A stretch of 64,000 nt of DNA from Tanypteryx hageni (taxonomy: Eukaryota > Arthropoda > Insecta > Odonata > Petaluridae): positions 71,437,315-71,501,314 of the forward strand of contig CM054116.1 in NCBI GenBank assembly GCA_028673005.1, written 5' to 3'. This document shows positions 1 to 11,830 of this stretch, piece after piece. The stretch's first letter is position 1. Each line of letters begins with the position of its first letter. A program made the position numbers and the translations under genes. The notes under the pieces were generated by a model, which ran no database searches, had not been told where the DNA came from, and worked only from the letters and a program-made list of their open reading frames with translations.

Positions 1-30
1 AAAAATTCCAAATAGGTTACATAATAATAA

Positions 31-1106
31 ATATTTTAAGAAACTGCGAGAAAATTTTACTTTACAAAGAACAGAAATAAACTCAAACCATAGCCTTCTG
101 ATATTGGATATAGCCACAAAGCTCCATCAATTAAGAAAATAAAAGAAGTGTCACTAAGATGTAACTAAGCGTCAATTGTTAACAATAGTCGTCTGTAGGT
201 GGCACGATAGTGACAGATAAATAATTTAGTTTTTAAGATAACTCTTAAACAATGCATTATATGGAAAAATGTTTCGAACAAAGGTTTTAGAAAATTAAAT
301 TTCCTACAACTTTTATTGCAGTATGTTTTTAAATATATAAAAGCAAATATCTCAAAATAAGGGATAAGTGACGCGTAAACACCCACTTCTGGTCGACTGA
401 TTTTTACCAAAAACTAATCAGTTCTGACTTTTATAAAAATGTTAAATATAAAATTTCACATAGACCTAATTAATAGTTTTTGAGTTAGAGCACCCACAAA
501 AAAGCTATCACATACACACACAGACATAATCGAGAAAATGGTCAAAATGTGTTCTGGGGACCTCAAAACGTGTATTTCCATTGAAATCTCGAAATAGATT
601 TTTTTCATGAAAACAATACTTTCACCTATACTACGTATGGAGAAAGTAAAAATATTTTAAGAAACTGCGAGAAAATTTTACTTTACAAAGAACAGAAATA
701 TTGGATATAGCCACTAAGCTCCAACAATTAAGAAAATTAAAACGAGCATTACTAAGATGTAACTAAGCATTAATTGTTAACAATAGTCGTCATTAGGTGG
801 TGGTATGGTGGCAGCTAAATAATTTAGTTTTTAAGATATCTCTTAAACAATGCATTATATGAAAAAATGTTTCTAACAAAGATTGTACAAAATTAAATTT
901 CCTACATCTTTTATTCCAGCATGTTTTTAAATATATCAAATATTAAAGCAAATATCTCAAAATAACATCCCACACAGACATCGAAAAAATGGTCAAAATG
1001 TGTTCAGGGGACCACAAAACGTGTATTTCCATTGAAATATCAAAATTAATTTTTTTTATAAAAACAATACTTTTCCCTATACTACGTATGAAGAAAGTAA
1101 AAATAC
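31..1106. repeat. Two direct copies of a dispersed repeat ending in an agaaagtaaaaat tail
   Basis: Unit 1 (about 31-650) and unit 2 (about 651-1106) both begin atattttaagaaactgcgag and both end in a stretch containing aaaacaatactt and agaaagtaaaaat. Both also carry the internal segment aattgttaacaatagtcgtc. The same segments recur at 31.8-32.7 kb and 41.2-42.4 kb, so this is one dispersed family. No coding potential is visible. The class is unknown: I see no clear terminal inverted repeats or tRNA-like head. The small ORFs here are not conserved between units. Confidence 0.85.
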
Positions 1107-1581
1107 AATATATCAAAAAGAATTGATGACTGAACTGGGCATATTACCAATTTGCAGAAATTTCAAGCATTTTACGTCATTACCTATAAGAGTTGCAATT
1201 TTTATGATCAATAGTACAATTTTAGTGCAACATTTTCGATTGTAAATTCAAATCTATTACATAATTCCATAATAAAAGTGTAAATGGCATAGGTCCTTTG
1301 TGGTGATGTCTCACCAACATAGGTTTTAAATGAATAAATCACTGAAAGGGTTAGCTGATACTGCCTCTTTAATATCAATTTATTGTATTATTTTAGTTGC
1401 CATATAATTTTAATGGAGAATAGTCAAAAAATATTGTATAGATATTGTCAATGTTAGTAATCTTTGTTTCAAGAATAAGTTCATGTTCAAAAATATTTTT
1501 TGTGCTTATTAATGCACTAGGATCTTAAATAAGATGTCATTTATAATTTGAGGAGTTGGGCTCAACTTCGCGGTAAGCGAT

Positions 1582-1709
1582 TATCTTATTTAGAAGAAAG
1601 AAACAATTATGTAACCTCCACACATTTATTCTGAAACTGGTTTGGCTAAAAAACTAGCATCATCTGGTCTGTGGAAGTTACACAGTTGTTCCTTTCTTCT
1701 AAATAAGAT
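1582..1709. repeat. Short inverted repeat (hairpin) with ~40-bp arms
   Basis: The left arm starts atcttatttagaagaaag at 1582. The right arm ends ctttcttctaaataagat at 1709. Both arms continue inwards through aaacaattatgtaacctcca and its approximate complement tggaagttacacagttgtt, leaving a spacer of about 45 bases. This looks like a small fold-back MITE. No target duplication was identified. Confidence 0.8.
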
Positions 1710-2359
1710 GTAATTTATTTCACAATGTTAGAATTTTTATTTAATGAAAGGAATTTGCTATGTAGTATCACTATTACAAAAATAATATAATATGGTAATT
1801 TATAATGTATATCTAATTATGAATCAAAATGTTTTGAAGTTTACTTATACCAATTTCAACCCAATGATAGAGGAATATTCCTCCACAGCATCACACCTGA
1901 AAACAAGTATTTTTCTCATCTCCATGGAAGCTGGCATTGCCAAATTAAATATATATTTTAGTTCCAGAAGTAAATGTAAATGGGATATTAATGGCTGGAA
2001 TCAGATAAGGAAATGTTCAAAGAAGATATATGATACCAGTGCCTTGTTATGGCAGGGATTGCAATACATACTTGACCAAAAAAATAAAACCAGGATTTCG
2101 GTATTTGATATCATGAATACCGGTATTAACACAGATGTTAATACTGGTAATTTTTACTTTTCCTGAAAATACTGAAAAAATGAAAAACTGGTATTATGTA
2201 CTAATAAAAAATGAAGATTGAAATGGAAAATATAGAATTTCAAAAAGTAAGTTACAAAACGTAAAAGCATTCAGTAATAAAGTAACAAAACATTTTGAAT
2301 ACACTATAAATCATAATACTATATAGTTTTTGTAATATTATTTTTATTTATTTGCAATT

Positions 2360-2550
2360 TGTATTTAAATATGCTCGCAAAAAAGCTAATCCATCAATAC
2401 TTTTGTCTGCAAGTCTCAATCGTATCTTTGTGCAAATTATACCAGCAGCAGAGAAGGCCCTCTCTGGTTCGACATTCGTAGGTTGGATAGTCACTAGGAA
2501 ACTACACATTAATTGCAAATATTTACATCTTATATTTTCTCCTTCTAAGT
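2360..2550 (+). pseudogene. Possible hAT transposase C-terminal remnant
   Basis: The reading frame from 2352 contains a stretch similar in spacing to the hAT dimerisation domain (usually IPA..S..ER.FS.AG.IVT.KR). Here I read IPAAEKALSGSTFVGWIVTR. The key ER pair is absent and the frame is short (66 residues), so if this is hAT it is heavily decayed. The surrounding 1.8-2.9 kb has other short AT-rich frames that I cannot place. It could equally be chance. Confidence 0.3.
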
Positions 2551-3059
2551 AATCTCACCTTGAACAATTTTAATGAGATATTTAGTGTTTTTTTGCTTTA
2601 GAGTTTCATTTTTATTCATATGATTCATTTTCACAATTGTTATCTGCAGCTTATCTTGCAAAGAAAGTGAATCAACAGGCTCTGGAGCTAGGATTTTCGT
2701 ATCTTCCTCCACATTATCGATAGAATCTATAGGAATAACTGTATGCTCCTCTGTACTGCAAAGGAATTTCAGTAAGTTCACAATTATTTTTAATTATTTT
2801 GGTTTTACTGATTTGGTTGAAAATTTCGGGATTTAGGTTCTCATCTGCAGTTTCTTTGAGAATTATGCAGGTATTGTTGAACAGCTGACAAATCAGCTTG
2901 CCGTTCTTGTATTTTTTTATTCTGCCTTAAACTCATTACTTAATGGTGTATTTTGCTCTGTTGGTTCATTGAACATAAATTGTAAAGTAGCATCTGTGCT
3001 TAAAAGATTTGTTTGTAGTGAAACCGGTCGTGTTATATTAAAGTTGTGGAAACCACAAA

Positions 3060-3560
3060 GTATTCATTTCATTATTTAAAATATGCTATGTTTTGCTTGG
3101 GATTTTCTCGAATTTTTATCTCCGAAACCATAACTCGTAATTACGTGGCCTGGCAGACTTTCTTGTAGTAAATGTTGTTCTCTATCCGAATAATTTTTTT
3201 AATCTATACCTTACAGATCATATAAGAGCTAGGGAGATAAAACTTTGATATTTCATTGTTGCTTTACGGATGCCATTTACCGAGATACGAGTATAAGTTT
3301 ATTAAATTAATTACGTAAAGTGGAAGTTCTAATTGACGGATTCAGTTCAAAATCACAATTAGGCGATAAATTTTAATAAAGATCACTCACACCTAATTAA
3401 ATTCAAATCCGTCCAGTGGTTTAGGATATGAAAGTTACGACCGGCGGACCAGATGGGCCCATAAGGCGTTCCGCTATTACCGCTTCGCTGGTAAAGAATG
3501 CCTAAAAAGCAGTCACTCACACATAATATTGCTACAATTTTGAGAAGGCCCTTCGAGTGA
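3060..3560. repeat. Dispersed repeat, family also at 61.6-63.0 kb
   Basis: Segments such as cagatcatataagagctagg, gctttacggatgccattta and atacgagtataagtttatta match, with substitutions, the sequences at 61715-61770 and 62400-62425. The 3' part (cccataaggcgttccgctat) resembles 62940-62960. The two copies are colinear except for an insertion in the 61.8-kb copy, so this copy shows the uninterrupted site. No ORF is conserved. Confidence 0.7.
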
Positions 3561-4850
3561 TATTGTATTTAATGGGTGGTAAAATCATAAATGAAAAAGT
3601 GTGGGTGGAATAGAAATAGGAAGTGGTAAGAGCTTTCTCATTGTAGTAACCGACTGAAAAGAAGAAACTCGAACTCATTTAATTTGCAGTTTCATCTTAT
3701 CTGGAACTATTACTGTTTCTTATGGGCGAAGAAGTTATTGATACATTCATTTGACGGCATATATGTCCATGATGTCATCATTAATGAAGAAAACTATTTT
3801 GATTTAATGGCCCTCAAATCCAGATGCAAATGTTGACAATGTGGATAAGAGCGAAAAGCAAGATTTATCAACAACTTGGTACCTCAGGGGAATTGTTTCC
3901 TTCCAATATACATAAGATTATGTGGAGAAACTTGTTTCACAATAAAAACATTTTTCAAATTTTTTAATAATGTGTGTTGCATGTTTGTATCCACTGTATT
4001 AATTAATATAATAAAACTTTTGAATTACATAGTTGTCTTTTTATCATTTGTTATTTTACATCTATTAAATACAATATTACTGGCTCTTGGGTTATAAGAA
4101 TCTCCCTAACATAAAAGGGAAAACTACATTTCAGGTAAAAATGGTAGATAATTCGGTTTACATTACATTTTTTGACAAAGAACTCGGTCAACTTTTTCTC
4201 TTTAGCTGAAACAGCTCGTTTGATTGATCTTATACATTGGTAGATGTTTAATAAAATGATGAAGTCCGTGTTTGCTTCATTTTTCATATGAGCAGGAAAA
4301 TTCCAACTTGCTTCAGAATTCCTGCGCTGCGCTGTTAATCTGCACACATATAATCTGGATTTTACTGTACTTGTTACTATGAAGTTGTAGATTTTTGTAA
4401 ATTTACAGATCTATGCAGACTACTAGTACTACTTAGAATAGTTTCTTTTATAGCAGTGTTAAAACTGAATAATTTTCAGTAAGGAAATATCAAGTATTGA
4501 ATGACAAATACAGAATAAAGTAATTTATCATTTACATATAAATGTACAAATAAAATTGTCTATTTTTCATTTCACAAACTGAAAAAAAAAACTGCTAAAA
4601 GAGAAATTGGCAAACTGAAAGGTGGATTCTGTGACAAAAGAGAATATGGATACAACCACAAGACATGGTTTTGGACCATATTTTAAAAATACCTGCTTTG
4701 ACGGATAACCAATTACTTTAATTTTCGTCTTTCAAAATGTCCCTATTTCTTAATTTGTAACACATACTTTTCAATCGCGTATCTTACTTTGCGTAAGTTC
4801 CCTCCAATTCAAATGACTTACCGGTCCCACAGAGCTCCAATCAAATGTTT
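3561..4850. other. Unassigned AT-rich sequence
   Basis: I find no convincing exon, RNA gene or mobile-element end. The two frames of 73 and 98 codons (3876-4097 plus, 4051-4347 minus) overlap on opposite strands and resemble no family I recognise. Confidence 0.5.
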
Positions 4851-4857
4851 CACTTTC

Positions 4858-4970
4858 CCTTAAGCTTTCCCCCTCCACAGCCGCCTTCCCCTCCACAGCC
4901 GCCTTCCCCTCCACAGCCACCTTCCCCTTAAGCTTTCCCCCTACACAGCCACCTTCCCCTTTCACATGAC
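4858..4970. repeat. Degenerate 18-bp tandem repeat
   Basis: The unit is ctccacagccgccttccc, repeated about three times without gaps and then with variants, flanked on both sides by cttaagctttcccc. It is strongly strand-asymmetric and pyrimidine-rich. The minus-strand frame through it (GKAAVE repeated) follows from the 18-bp period and is not evidence of a gene. Confidence 0.85.
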
Positions 4971-4999
4971 TCTTCGTGCATTTAGGTGCCATAAGCTTT

Positions 5000-7090
5000 C
5001 AATACATCTGTACAACGTTGCAAGATTTCGCATTTTCTTAGGAGTTCGTTGGGAAGCCTGCATTCACGGGGCACTACTTTGTCAATTTTATTGTCCATGA
5101 CCCTACCAGCAAATAGCACCCCTAGAATGCCGTGCGGTACCTATGCAGCACCACAGGTGACACAGTGATATTCTACACTCATATTTCTGGGTCATTTCAA
5201 ACTTTGTGTAATGCTCTCTAGACAATGGTGAGATATCTTGCCCTTGAAATTATTTGCAAACTGGCAACCTAAGGATCCCCAAAAAATACGAATGTCCCCA
5301 CATCAGCATCTACTCTCTATACAACAGCTGAAAAAGAAGTTGTTTATGAAACTGAAGTGGGAATGAAGGAAAGGTAGCACTTACCCACTTCAGAAGGAAT
5401 TATGGTAAAAAATGTGGGGGAGGAGAGGAAAGAGAATTTCCCAATGTCATAAATTGAGATTACTATCAGTTTGCTGTACAAAACGTTACTGAGCAGTTGT
5501 TTCATGCGTGAATAATATCATATTAGTATATTATATACATAATATCCTTATTCTGTCTGTCCGTTGGTCTGATGGAACACACTATACAAATCCCCATAAG
5601 AGAACACTTAAAAATCCCCTTTTTTCACTTGCAGGCTTTTTTTCTTTTGCAAAATTAAATTAGAAGTAATTGACCTACGATCTTCAAACCTGGACCATTT
5701 TAAAGAAAAATAAATAGTTTCTTATTTTTATCATAAAATTTCATCTACGATTCAAAATCGCTTAAGTTATACATTTAAATCAATTTATTGGAAAATTTAT
5801 GCTTTTTAAGGATGTTGCCTTGCCGACCGTGTCATTGTTAAACCTCGAGATTGTATTGTCGTCTTATGCTATATGCAAAAGGAAAGCATACTTTGAATGC
5901 TTTAATATGAGAGAGAAGGTGCCTGAATATTTTATACCTAGTTAAAATCGTGTTTTTCATTAATTTCTTTTCAGTTAACTTCACATAGAAATTTTGGTAA
6001 TTAACTATTTTCATCGATTTTTGCATGGAATCCTATGATTTACCGGAGTTATAAATTCGCATCGCATATATGAATCACGCAAAAACCCATTCCTTAAACA
6101 TGCCGACCTTTTTCGTTTACATTTTAAAATATTTCAAGGATGAGGTATTCAACTTACATTAGTTATGCGAAGTTATCATTCGTAAATCTCCAAAAATTAC
6201 GTTTTAATACGATTTTACACGTTTTCACGCATTTTGTTTATATTGGAACACTATTGCCCCAATTGTTGAATTCTATTCTTGGCCTCATAATAAATGCACC
6301 AATTTTGAGCTTTAACATGGGTCAGACTTTTATACATGGGTATAACTTATTTACTGAATCTATTAAGTAATTAGAGGGAGGAAGGAAAAGAGAATGGCAA
6401 TGAGCAGAAATGGAGAAATAGGAAGAGGACGTAGCATTTGTAAAGGATTAAAAGGAACTGCAATACAAAAATAACAATAATAAATTATAATTGATTATAA
6501 AAAAATTTATACTAACAAATCATGTGCCATTGCCAAATGGTGGAAATTCATAATACTAAATATAACATAATTTTCAATGGATTTCTTTAAATGATAATAC
6601 AGCTAATATTTCAAACCAAATTTCTAATAGGAATGAAAAAATAACATTTTGACTTTTATTTAAATTTCTTTAAATAAAGCCAATTTTCAGAAAAAAATTC
6701 AAAACTACTATATGTAGTAAAAAGAAAAGTGCGATCTTAAATTATAGTTAAAACTCATTGCAGTTCATGTAAGTATTTAGTTCATAGTAAGTTACTACAC
6801 ATTTTTCCTTGGATGGTAAATTGACTGTTCATTCACATTTTATCCTGTTTTTACACATTAATAAGAGTAAAATAATTCAATTATTAAGTTAAATTCTCTA
6901 CGTTTTAAATAACTTATAATTTGATCAAATATTTCAAGTCAATTTCTGCAAATTCTTGATGCATTATATCTTATTATTTCGATTTTCCTCTTTTATCAGG
7001 AATTATTCAATAATCATTTTGCCAAACCAGATCATAGCAAATATTACTGATTTTTCCTATCAAAATCAAATGTCTTTGGAATAAGTTTAA
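5000..7090. other. Unassigned AT-rich sequence
   Basis: No host exon or complete mobile element was recognised. A stretch near 5545-5560 (ctgtctgtccgttgg) resembles stretches in other repeats of the window, for example near 52280, suggesting old repeat debris. ORFs of 60-76 codons are at the level expected by chance. Confidence 0.5.
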
Positions 7091-7099
7091 GATGCTTTC

Positions 7100-7425
7100 A
7101 TAGGAGAGAAGCGAGGAAAAAAGGAAGGAGAGAGAAAGGGAGAAAGTTGGAGTAAGAGACAAAACTAAATGTCCCATAAATTAAAAATTGCTTTGAGCAT
7201 ACAAGAATTGTATAGCGTAATGAATTTATTTGCCGTACAATTTCTATTCGCCCACAACTATTTTTACTCTCTGTAGCACTCAATTATGTGAATTTTATAT
7301 TTATTGTTTACTTTTTAGTGCATATACAAGTTGGTTTCATTATTTTTTTTTATTTTAACTTAATACTTAATTCACGCATACCCGTCATATTTGATGGGCA
7401 ATTATGCTAGTTATAATATGATGTT
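7100..7425. repeat. Fold-back repeat family, copy 1
   Basis: This shares long colinear segments with copies at 19735-20060/21446-21570 and 25745-26165, including the run from cgcccacaactatttttact to tattttaacttaatacttaa. In the better copies an inverted pair is visible: a gaatgtyccaca...gtraaaatag segment and its complement ctatttttact...gga.cattca. This suggests a small fold-back element. This copy provides an undisturbed version of the site interrupted at 20061. Confidence 0.75.
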
Positions 7426-8113
7426 ATTAATAATAATGAGCATTGAGGACAGGTTCAAGGTTAAGGAGTTGTGTGTGCAGCACAGACAACACAAGAAACA
7501 CCAGTGCTGAAAGCGCAAGGTCGGGCTGTGTTTGGAGCCATGCTTTGTGACTTACCATAACAAGGGAAAATTTTATGGCATTGAAAACATGTGCAACAGG
7601 AGGGGAAGAATTATATCTGCAAGTGCGAGTAATGAATTTTTTTCTGAATATAAGATATTTTTTGTATCATTTCTGGTTTTGGTCCCCATTATGTAGTGGA
7701 AAAATATTTTTTTCCATATCAACCATTGCACATAGCGATTTCCCATTTTTTTTTATTTGAACATTTTCTGAATGCTAGTTTTTGTAATATGAGTAAATTT
7801 GAAAGTATCTATAACAATATTTAAATAACTTCATTCAAATTCTGGCAGTAAACGGCACGCTTCAGCATTTAAATCTGGAGTTTCAAGTTAATAAAAATTG
7901 TAATTCTTGTCAACAACTCCTATTTCCTTATATTAACTAACATGAATAAACCAGAAAAGCTGAAAAATGATGAAAACAAACAAAAACAAGTGAGGGAAGG
8001 ATTGCAGAGCAAAATATATATTGCATGCTTTTCTTGTTTCGGGATTATGACATCAGCATAAGATTACATCTTGGGTTGAGATTGATGGCCTCCTAATATA
8101 GTCTATAAATTCC

Positions 8114-8609
8114 CTTTAAATCAGGGTTTCCCAAACTTTTCAACATTATGCCTCCCCTTCGGTTTTCACGAAACCCTCACGCCCCCCTCAGTTATTTAAT
8201 TGAAATAAATGTAACCGTTTGCACGCATACTTATATTATTGTTTATATGCATTTATTTGTAACATTTTGATAAATATTTTGTAAGATTTATATTATTGTT
8301 AATGATCAATTAACTCATAATTATTTACCCATACATCAGACGCATAAATATCATGCATTGCACAGAAAAGGATTTCTATCTTTTGGTGATGAATAATTCT
8401 GACAAATACTGAAAACTACTCCATTTTTAACATCTGGATTCACAATTCTGATGGGTGGTAACAAAAGAAATGATTAAATGCAGCTAAAAAGGCGCTTTTC
8501 AACTGAATTTCACATTAAAAATTGATTTTTTCTCATGGCCTCGCCCTGTAAGCACCTCATGCCCCCTGATGGGGGCACACCCTCCAGTTTGGGAACCACT
8601 GCTTTAAAT
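8114..8609. mobile_element. hAT-type MITE with perfect 8-bp target duplication
   Basis: The element spans 8122-8601 (480 bp). It starts cagggtttcccaaactttt and ends agtttgggaaccactg, which are inverted repeats of each other with few mismatches. It is flanked by ctttaaat at 8114-8121 and 8602-8609, an exact 8-bp duplication. The cag...ctg ends and the 8-bp duplication are the signature of the hAT superfamily. No transposase remains, so it was mobilised in trans. Confidence 0.93.
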
Positions 8610-8721
8610 GCATTATATCAATTCTATGTAAAAACATGTTTCCCATTTGAAAGCAGTGGATTTGTTTTTGCTTCCCACTGTTAAAAATTGGAAATTTTTC
8701 CACTTTTTCGGATTAATAACA

Positions 8722-9202
8722 ATTGTTTGCATAGCCGTCTTAAGGGGGAGGCCACATGCGCCTTGACCCAGCACCTCACTTTAGACGGGGGCCTCAACAT
8801 TTAGAGAGGAGAAATAAAACAGAGACTTAAAAGCCAGAAATACTTATGAACTATTAGACACAAGGAAAGAAACAGAAAAATAGCCTATTTGGCCTTTACA
8901 GTGAATTTTTAATAAATATACACCTAATATGAAATCGTGAGTTTACTTTATACTTATTGTTTATTTAATATTTAAAAATTTCCAGTATTTCTTTATACCC
9001 CCTAGCCACCCACCCCCCAAATAGCGTAATACTGAATATTGTTATCAATTATCTATGAAATCAGATAGGTCGTAACCTTTGCAACATTTTACAATCGATG
9101 CAAAAATTTTACCAATAAGACGTGCTCTGCAAATGGAGGAGGGGCCTCAAAAAAGTTAGGGTCCATAGCCTCCAAATGCCTTAAGATGGCCCTGATTGTT
9201 TG
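8722..9202. mobile_element. hAT-type MITE with perfect 8-bp target duplication
   Basis: The element spans 8730-9194 (465 bp). The left end catagccgtcttaagg and right end ccttaagatggccctg are imperfect inverted repeats. Exact flanking copies of attgtttg lie at 8722-8729 and 9195-9202. It is non-coding and sits only 120 bp from the previous hAT MITE but has different termini, so it belongs to another subfamily. Confidence 0.92.
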
Positions 9203-9368
9203 CTCTCATTCGACAAGGATTTGAATTGTTTTAAAAAATATATAAACCTATCTTTTAGCTATGAAACGACCTAATTTAAAAATGCAAATTTATAATGCCC
9301 TGCACTGATATCACGCTCTTCTTATGGGAGGTTGGAAGAAGACATTGATTACTCCTCAGCTGTTCATC

Positions 9369-9900
9369 CTATAGTTGGGAACATGAACGAAGGCGGGTGG
9401 CAATTGGATGTGCAGAAGGCAAGGAATGTCACGTAGTTTCTCCAACTCCTTCACTTGGCCAATCAGCATCAGTCAGTTACAGCGGCTTTTGGGGTGCAGT
9501 TCATACATTTGTGGCATGATTTTCATGTTTATTTGTGTGTTTTATGATTGAGATTTAAATAGTACCACCTTGTGGTATTCTAAAAAGGAGGGCGAAGGAA
9601 GTAAATGCAAGGTTTTGCACAAACAAGCAAGAGAAATCGTATATAAAGTGTATCAGTACTTCAAAAACGAGTCAGAACATGCAGATGATTCAACACGTTC
9701 AGCTGGTTATAATGTTGCCAGCTGTCAAGAGCAAATGGCGAGCACTTTTGGCATAGCGGCATAGGACTTCATGCATCATGCGTTGTTTTCCGAGCGAAAG
9801 CTTGTGCAGGCTGGTGGTGTGGCAGCAATGTAACTTGTATTTCTCTCTCTCTGCACAGTAAGCATGACTCACCCGCCTTCATTCATGCTCCCAACTACAG
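9369..9900 (+). mobile_element. Short DNA transposon with ~30-bp inverted ends and transposase start
   Basis: The left end ctatagttgggaacatgaac and the complement of the right end, ctgtagttgggagcatgaat, match over about 30 bases and both continue gaaggcgggtg. A reading frame at 9570-9764 (64 codons) contains KVLHKQAREIVYKVYQYFK. This resembles the N-terminal helix of arthropod transposase-like proteins that continue into a helix-turn-helix; here it stops after ASTFGIAA. The element therefore looks internally deleted. Flanking ttcatc/ttcacc may be a degenerate target duplication. The superfamily is not established. Confidence 0.65.
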
Positions 9901-10262
9901 ATTCACCAAATTTAGCCCACCCTATTCCAGAGATATTGTCCAAACATGGATGGACAGGCAAACAGAACACATAATCGATTTTTATTTTCTAAATAGACAT
10001 TTGCCAGATGAATTAGGGGAATATAGGGAAAATGTAAATGTATGTGGTATTATAAATACTGTAAAAAAGTATAAAAAATATTTTAAAAGAAAAATTGAAA
10101 AAACTGGATTCTGGAATGCATTAACACAGTTAATATTGGAATTCATACTAAGCAAGCATGAATCCTACACTCATAAGTTGTAGAATGAGGCTGAAGTGAC
10201 AAGGGTACTCTTGGTACGCAAGTGTATTTCTACATAGATTTTGCATATCAGCTACTGGCAGC

Positions 10263-11100
10263 AGAGCCATAACAAGGGCGAGGTGATTGAGGCACTTGCC
10301 TCGGGCACAAAGCTGAGGGGCGCAGAAAAAATATATAAAAAGTTATTATACATCTACTATCCCTAGAACGCCATTAACAAAAAGGTGCATTTTTATAAAA
10401 CCAAATTGAGCCGAGCGTTGCAATTTCAAACAGCGTGATATCGTGCATGTTTGTCGCGATCAACACGAGGTGTGGTATATGTTCACCCTAGGCCAATGGG
10501 AGATACAAGGCTGCTGGCTCCGCACTCTTTCTGCTCTCTCCGAGAATAGTGGTCATTCATTGTTGCTTTGTATTGTAGCAAGAGTTGCCGAGTTATGAGC
10601 TGCATTTTGTTTTTATTTTAGTTGTTTTGGTTGTTAGATTGATTTTTGTTAAATAATTTCTTTCTAAGACATTTATTTTTGTTTAATATTTGACGAATTT
10701 CATACATTTATTATTTACTTTATTTCAGACTATCAGAACAAGACCGTGCATCATGAATTCTAAACGACTGTCTGGGACAAAGTATCGTAAATGACGAAAA
10801 CACGCCACAGTAGAAAATGAAATGATGTCAAAGGAAATGGGAAAATGGCTAGTGAAAAATGCATCGAATGCTGGAAATACGCCAATAGCTGACCTCTCCA
10901 ATGTCATAAGCTCAGCACCGGTGTCTAATAGTGAGAATGACAATTATCATTCAATTTCAGCATTTATGTAACTATTGACCAGCAATTGGATCTTGACCTT
11001 ACAACTTCAGTATCAATTACTGACAATGATCTGAAATTCGACATCTTCGATATCATGACTAAAGCACCCACTGTTAGTAGTGTTACATAGATTGATTAAC
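10263..11100 (+). mobile_element. hAT element fragment with ZMYM-type transposase start, decayed
   Basis: The start cagagccataacaagggcga looks like a hAT terminus of the type that begins cag.ggcgtaac.aggg. A decayed coding start at 10753 reads MNSKRLSGTKYRK, then a stop, then RKHATVENEMM. This is the typical lysine-rich opening of hAT transposases with TTF/ZMYM-type zinc fingers. The reading continues ENDNYHSISAFM before further breaks. The right terminus was not found, so the end coordinate is approximate. A single early stop plus loss of all catalytic regions makes it inactive. Confidence 0.5.
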
Positions 11101-11483
11101 ACACTGATCTCGAGGTCTCAACTTTGTCACCGATTACGATTGTTGACATTAAGGATGACCGTGACCATCAACAAAATTTAACTGCAATGAAATCAATTTT
11201 AACAATCCACCACCTTGGTCCTGTATACAGGTATCCCTTGTATTACGCGATTAATTGCTTCCAAGAAATCTCAGCATAAAGTTAATTGATAATTATAATA
11301 GGTAAAATAGGGATGCATTCCCCACAATCGACCGCCTTATACAATGTATGCATATAAAATTACTTTACTAATTGCTCCAATTCCACTGGTCGTGCAATTA
11401 CATGGCATGTAGTTTTTATTTTGATTTTTTTGAAATCACGTTATGAGGTAGCGAATCCAATGCAGAGAATTAATTATTCCTAC

Positions 11484-11525
11484 TACTAGGGGCCTGGTGC
11501 TACAATTGTAGCACCAGACCTCTAG
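11484..11525. repeat. Near-perfect short palindrome
   Basis: Centred on acaattgt, the arms read tggtgctacaattgtagcacca and extend on both sides through ggcc/gacc to tag and cta. Total span is about 40 bases with one or two mismatches. It lies outside the neighbouring hAT/Tigger insertions. It could be a tiny fold-back remnant or a transcribed hairpin. Confidence 0.85.
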
Positions 11526-11830
11526 TTTATATTATATTACCTTAATGTCTGCTGCTGCATGGACAAGCTTAGCATTTTGATTTGATGCTGAGAAACAGCA
11601 GCCATGCCTCTGGCGGTAAGGAATTGAACTAAATTATGAAGAGCCTGTGACATGCTTTGTAGTCAGAACTGGCTAGGAAAATCACGAGGCCCAGTTATAA
11701 GTAGAGTTGAGGAGTGTGACTTTTTTCTGTCACAGTGACAAACAAATACCTGTGACTCGTACCTGTTACTTGAGTCACCAGTGACTTTTTCATCACATTG
11801 ACCTTGAGCTGGTGATACCATCAAACCAAG

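Noticed and set aside
1792..2166. 124-codon plus-strand ORF as a gene
   Set aside because: AT-rich composition, no recognisable motif, no convincing splice or start context; at most old transposon debris.
4771..4992. ORF with GKAAVE repeats as a repetitive protein
   Set aside because: Entirely explained by an 18-bp tandem DNA repeat on the other strand.
10725..10943. Minus-strand ORF
   Set aside because: Antisense to a decayed ZMYM-type hAT start whose plus-strand reading is the more recognisable.
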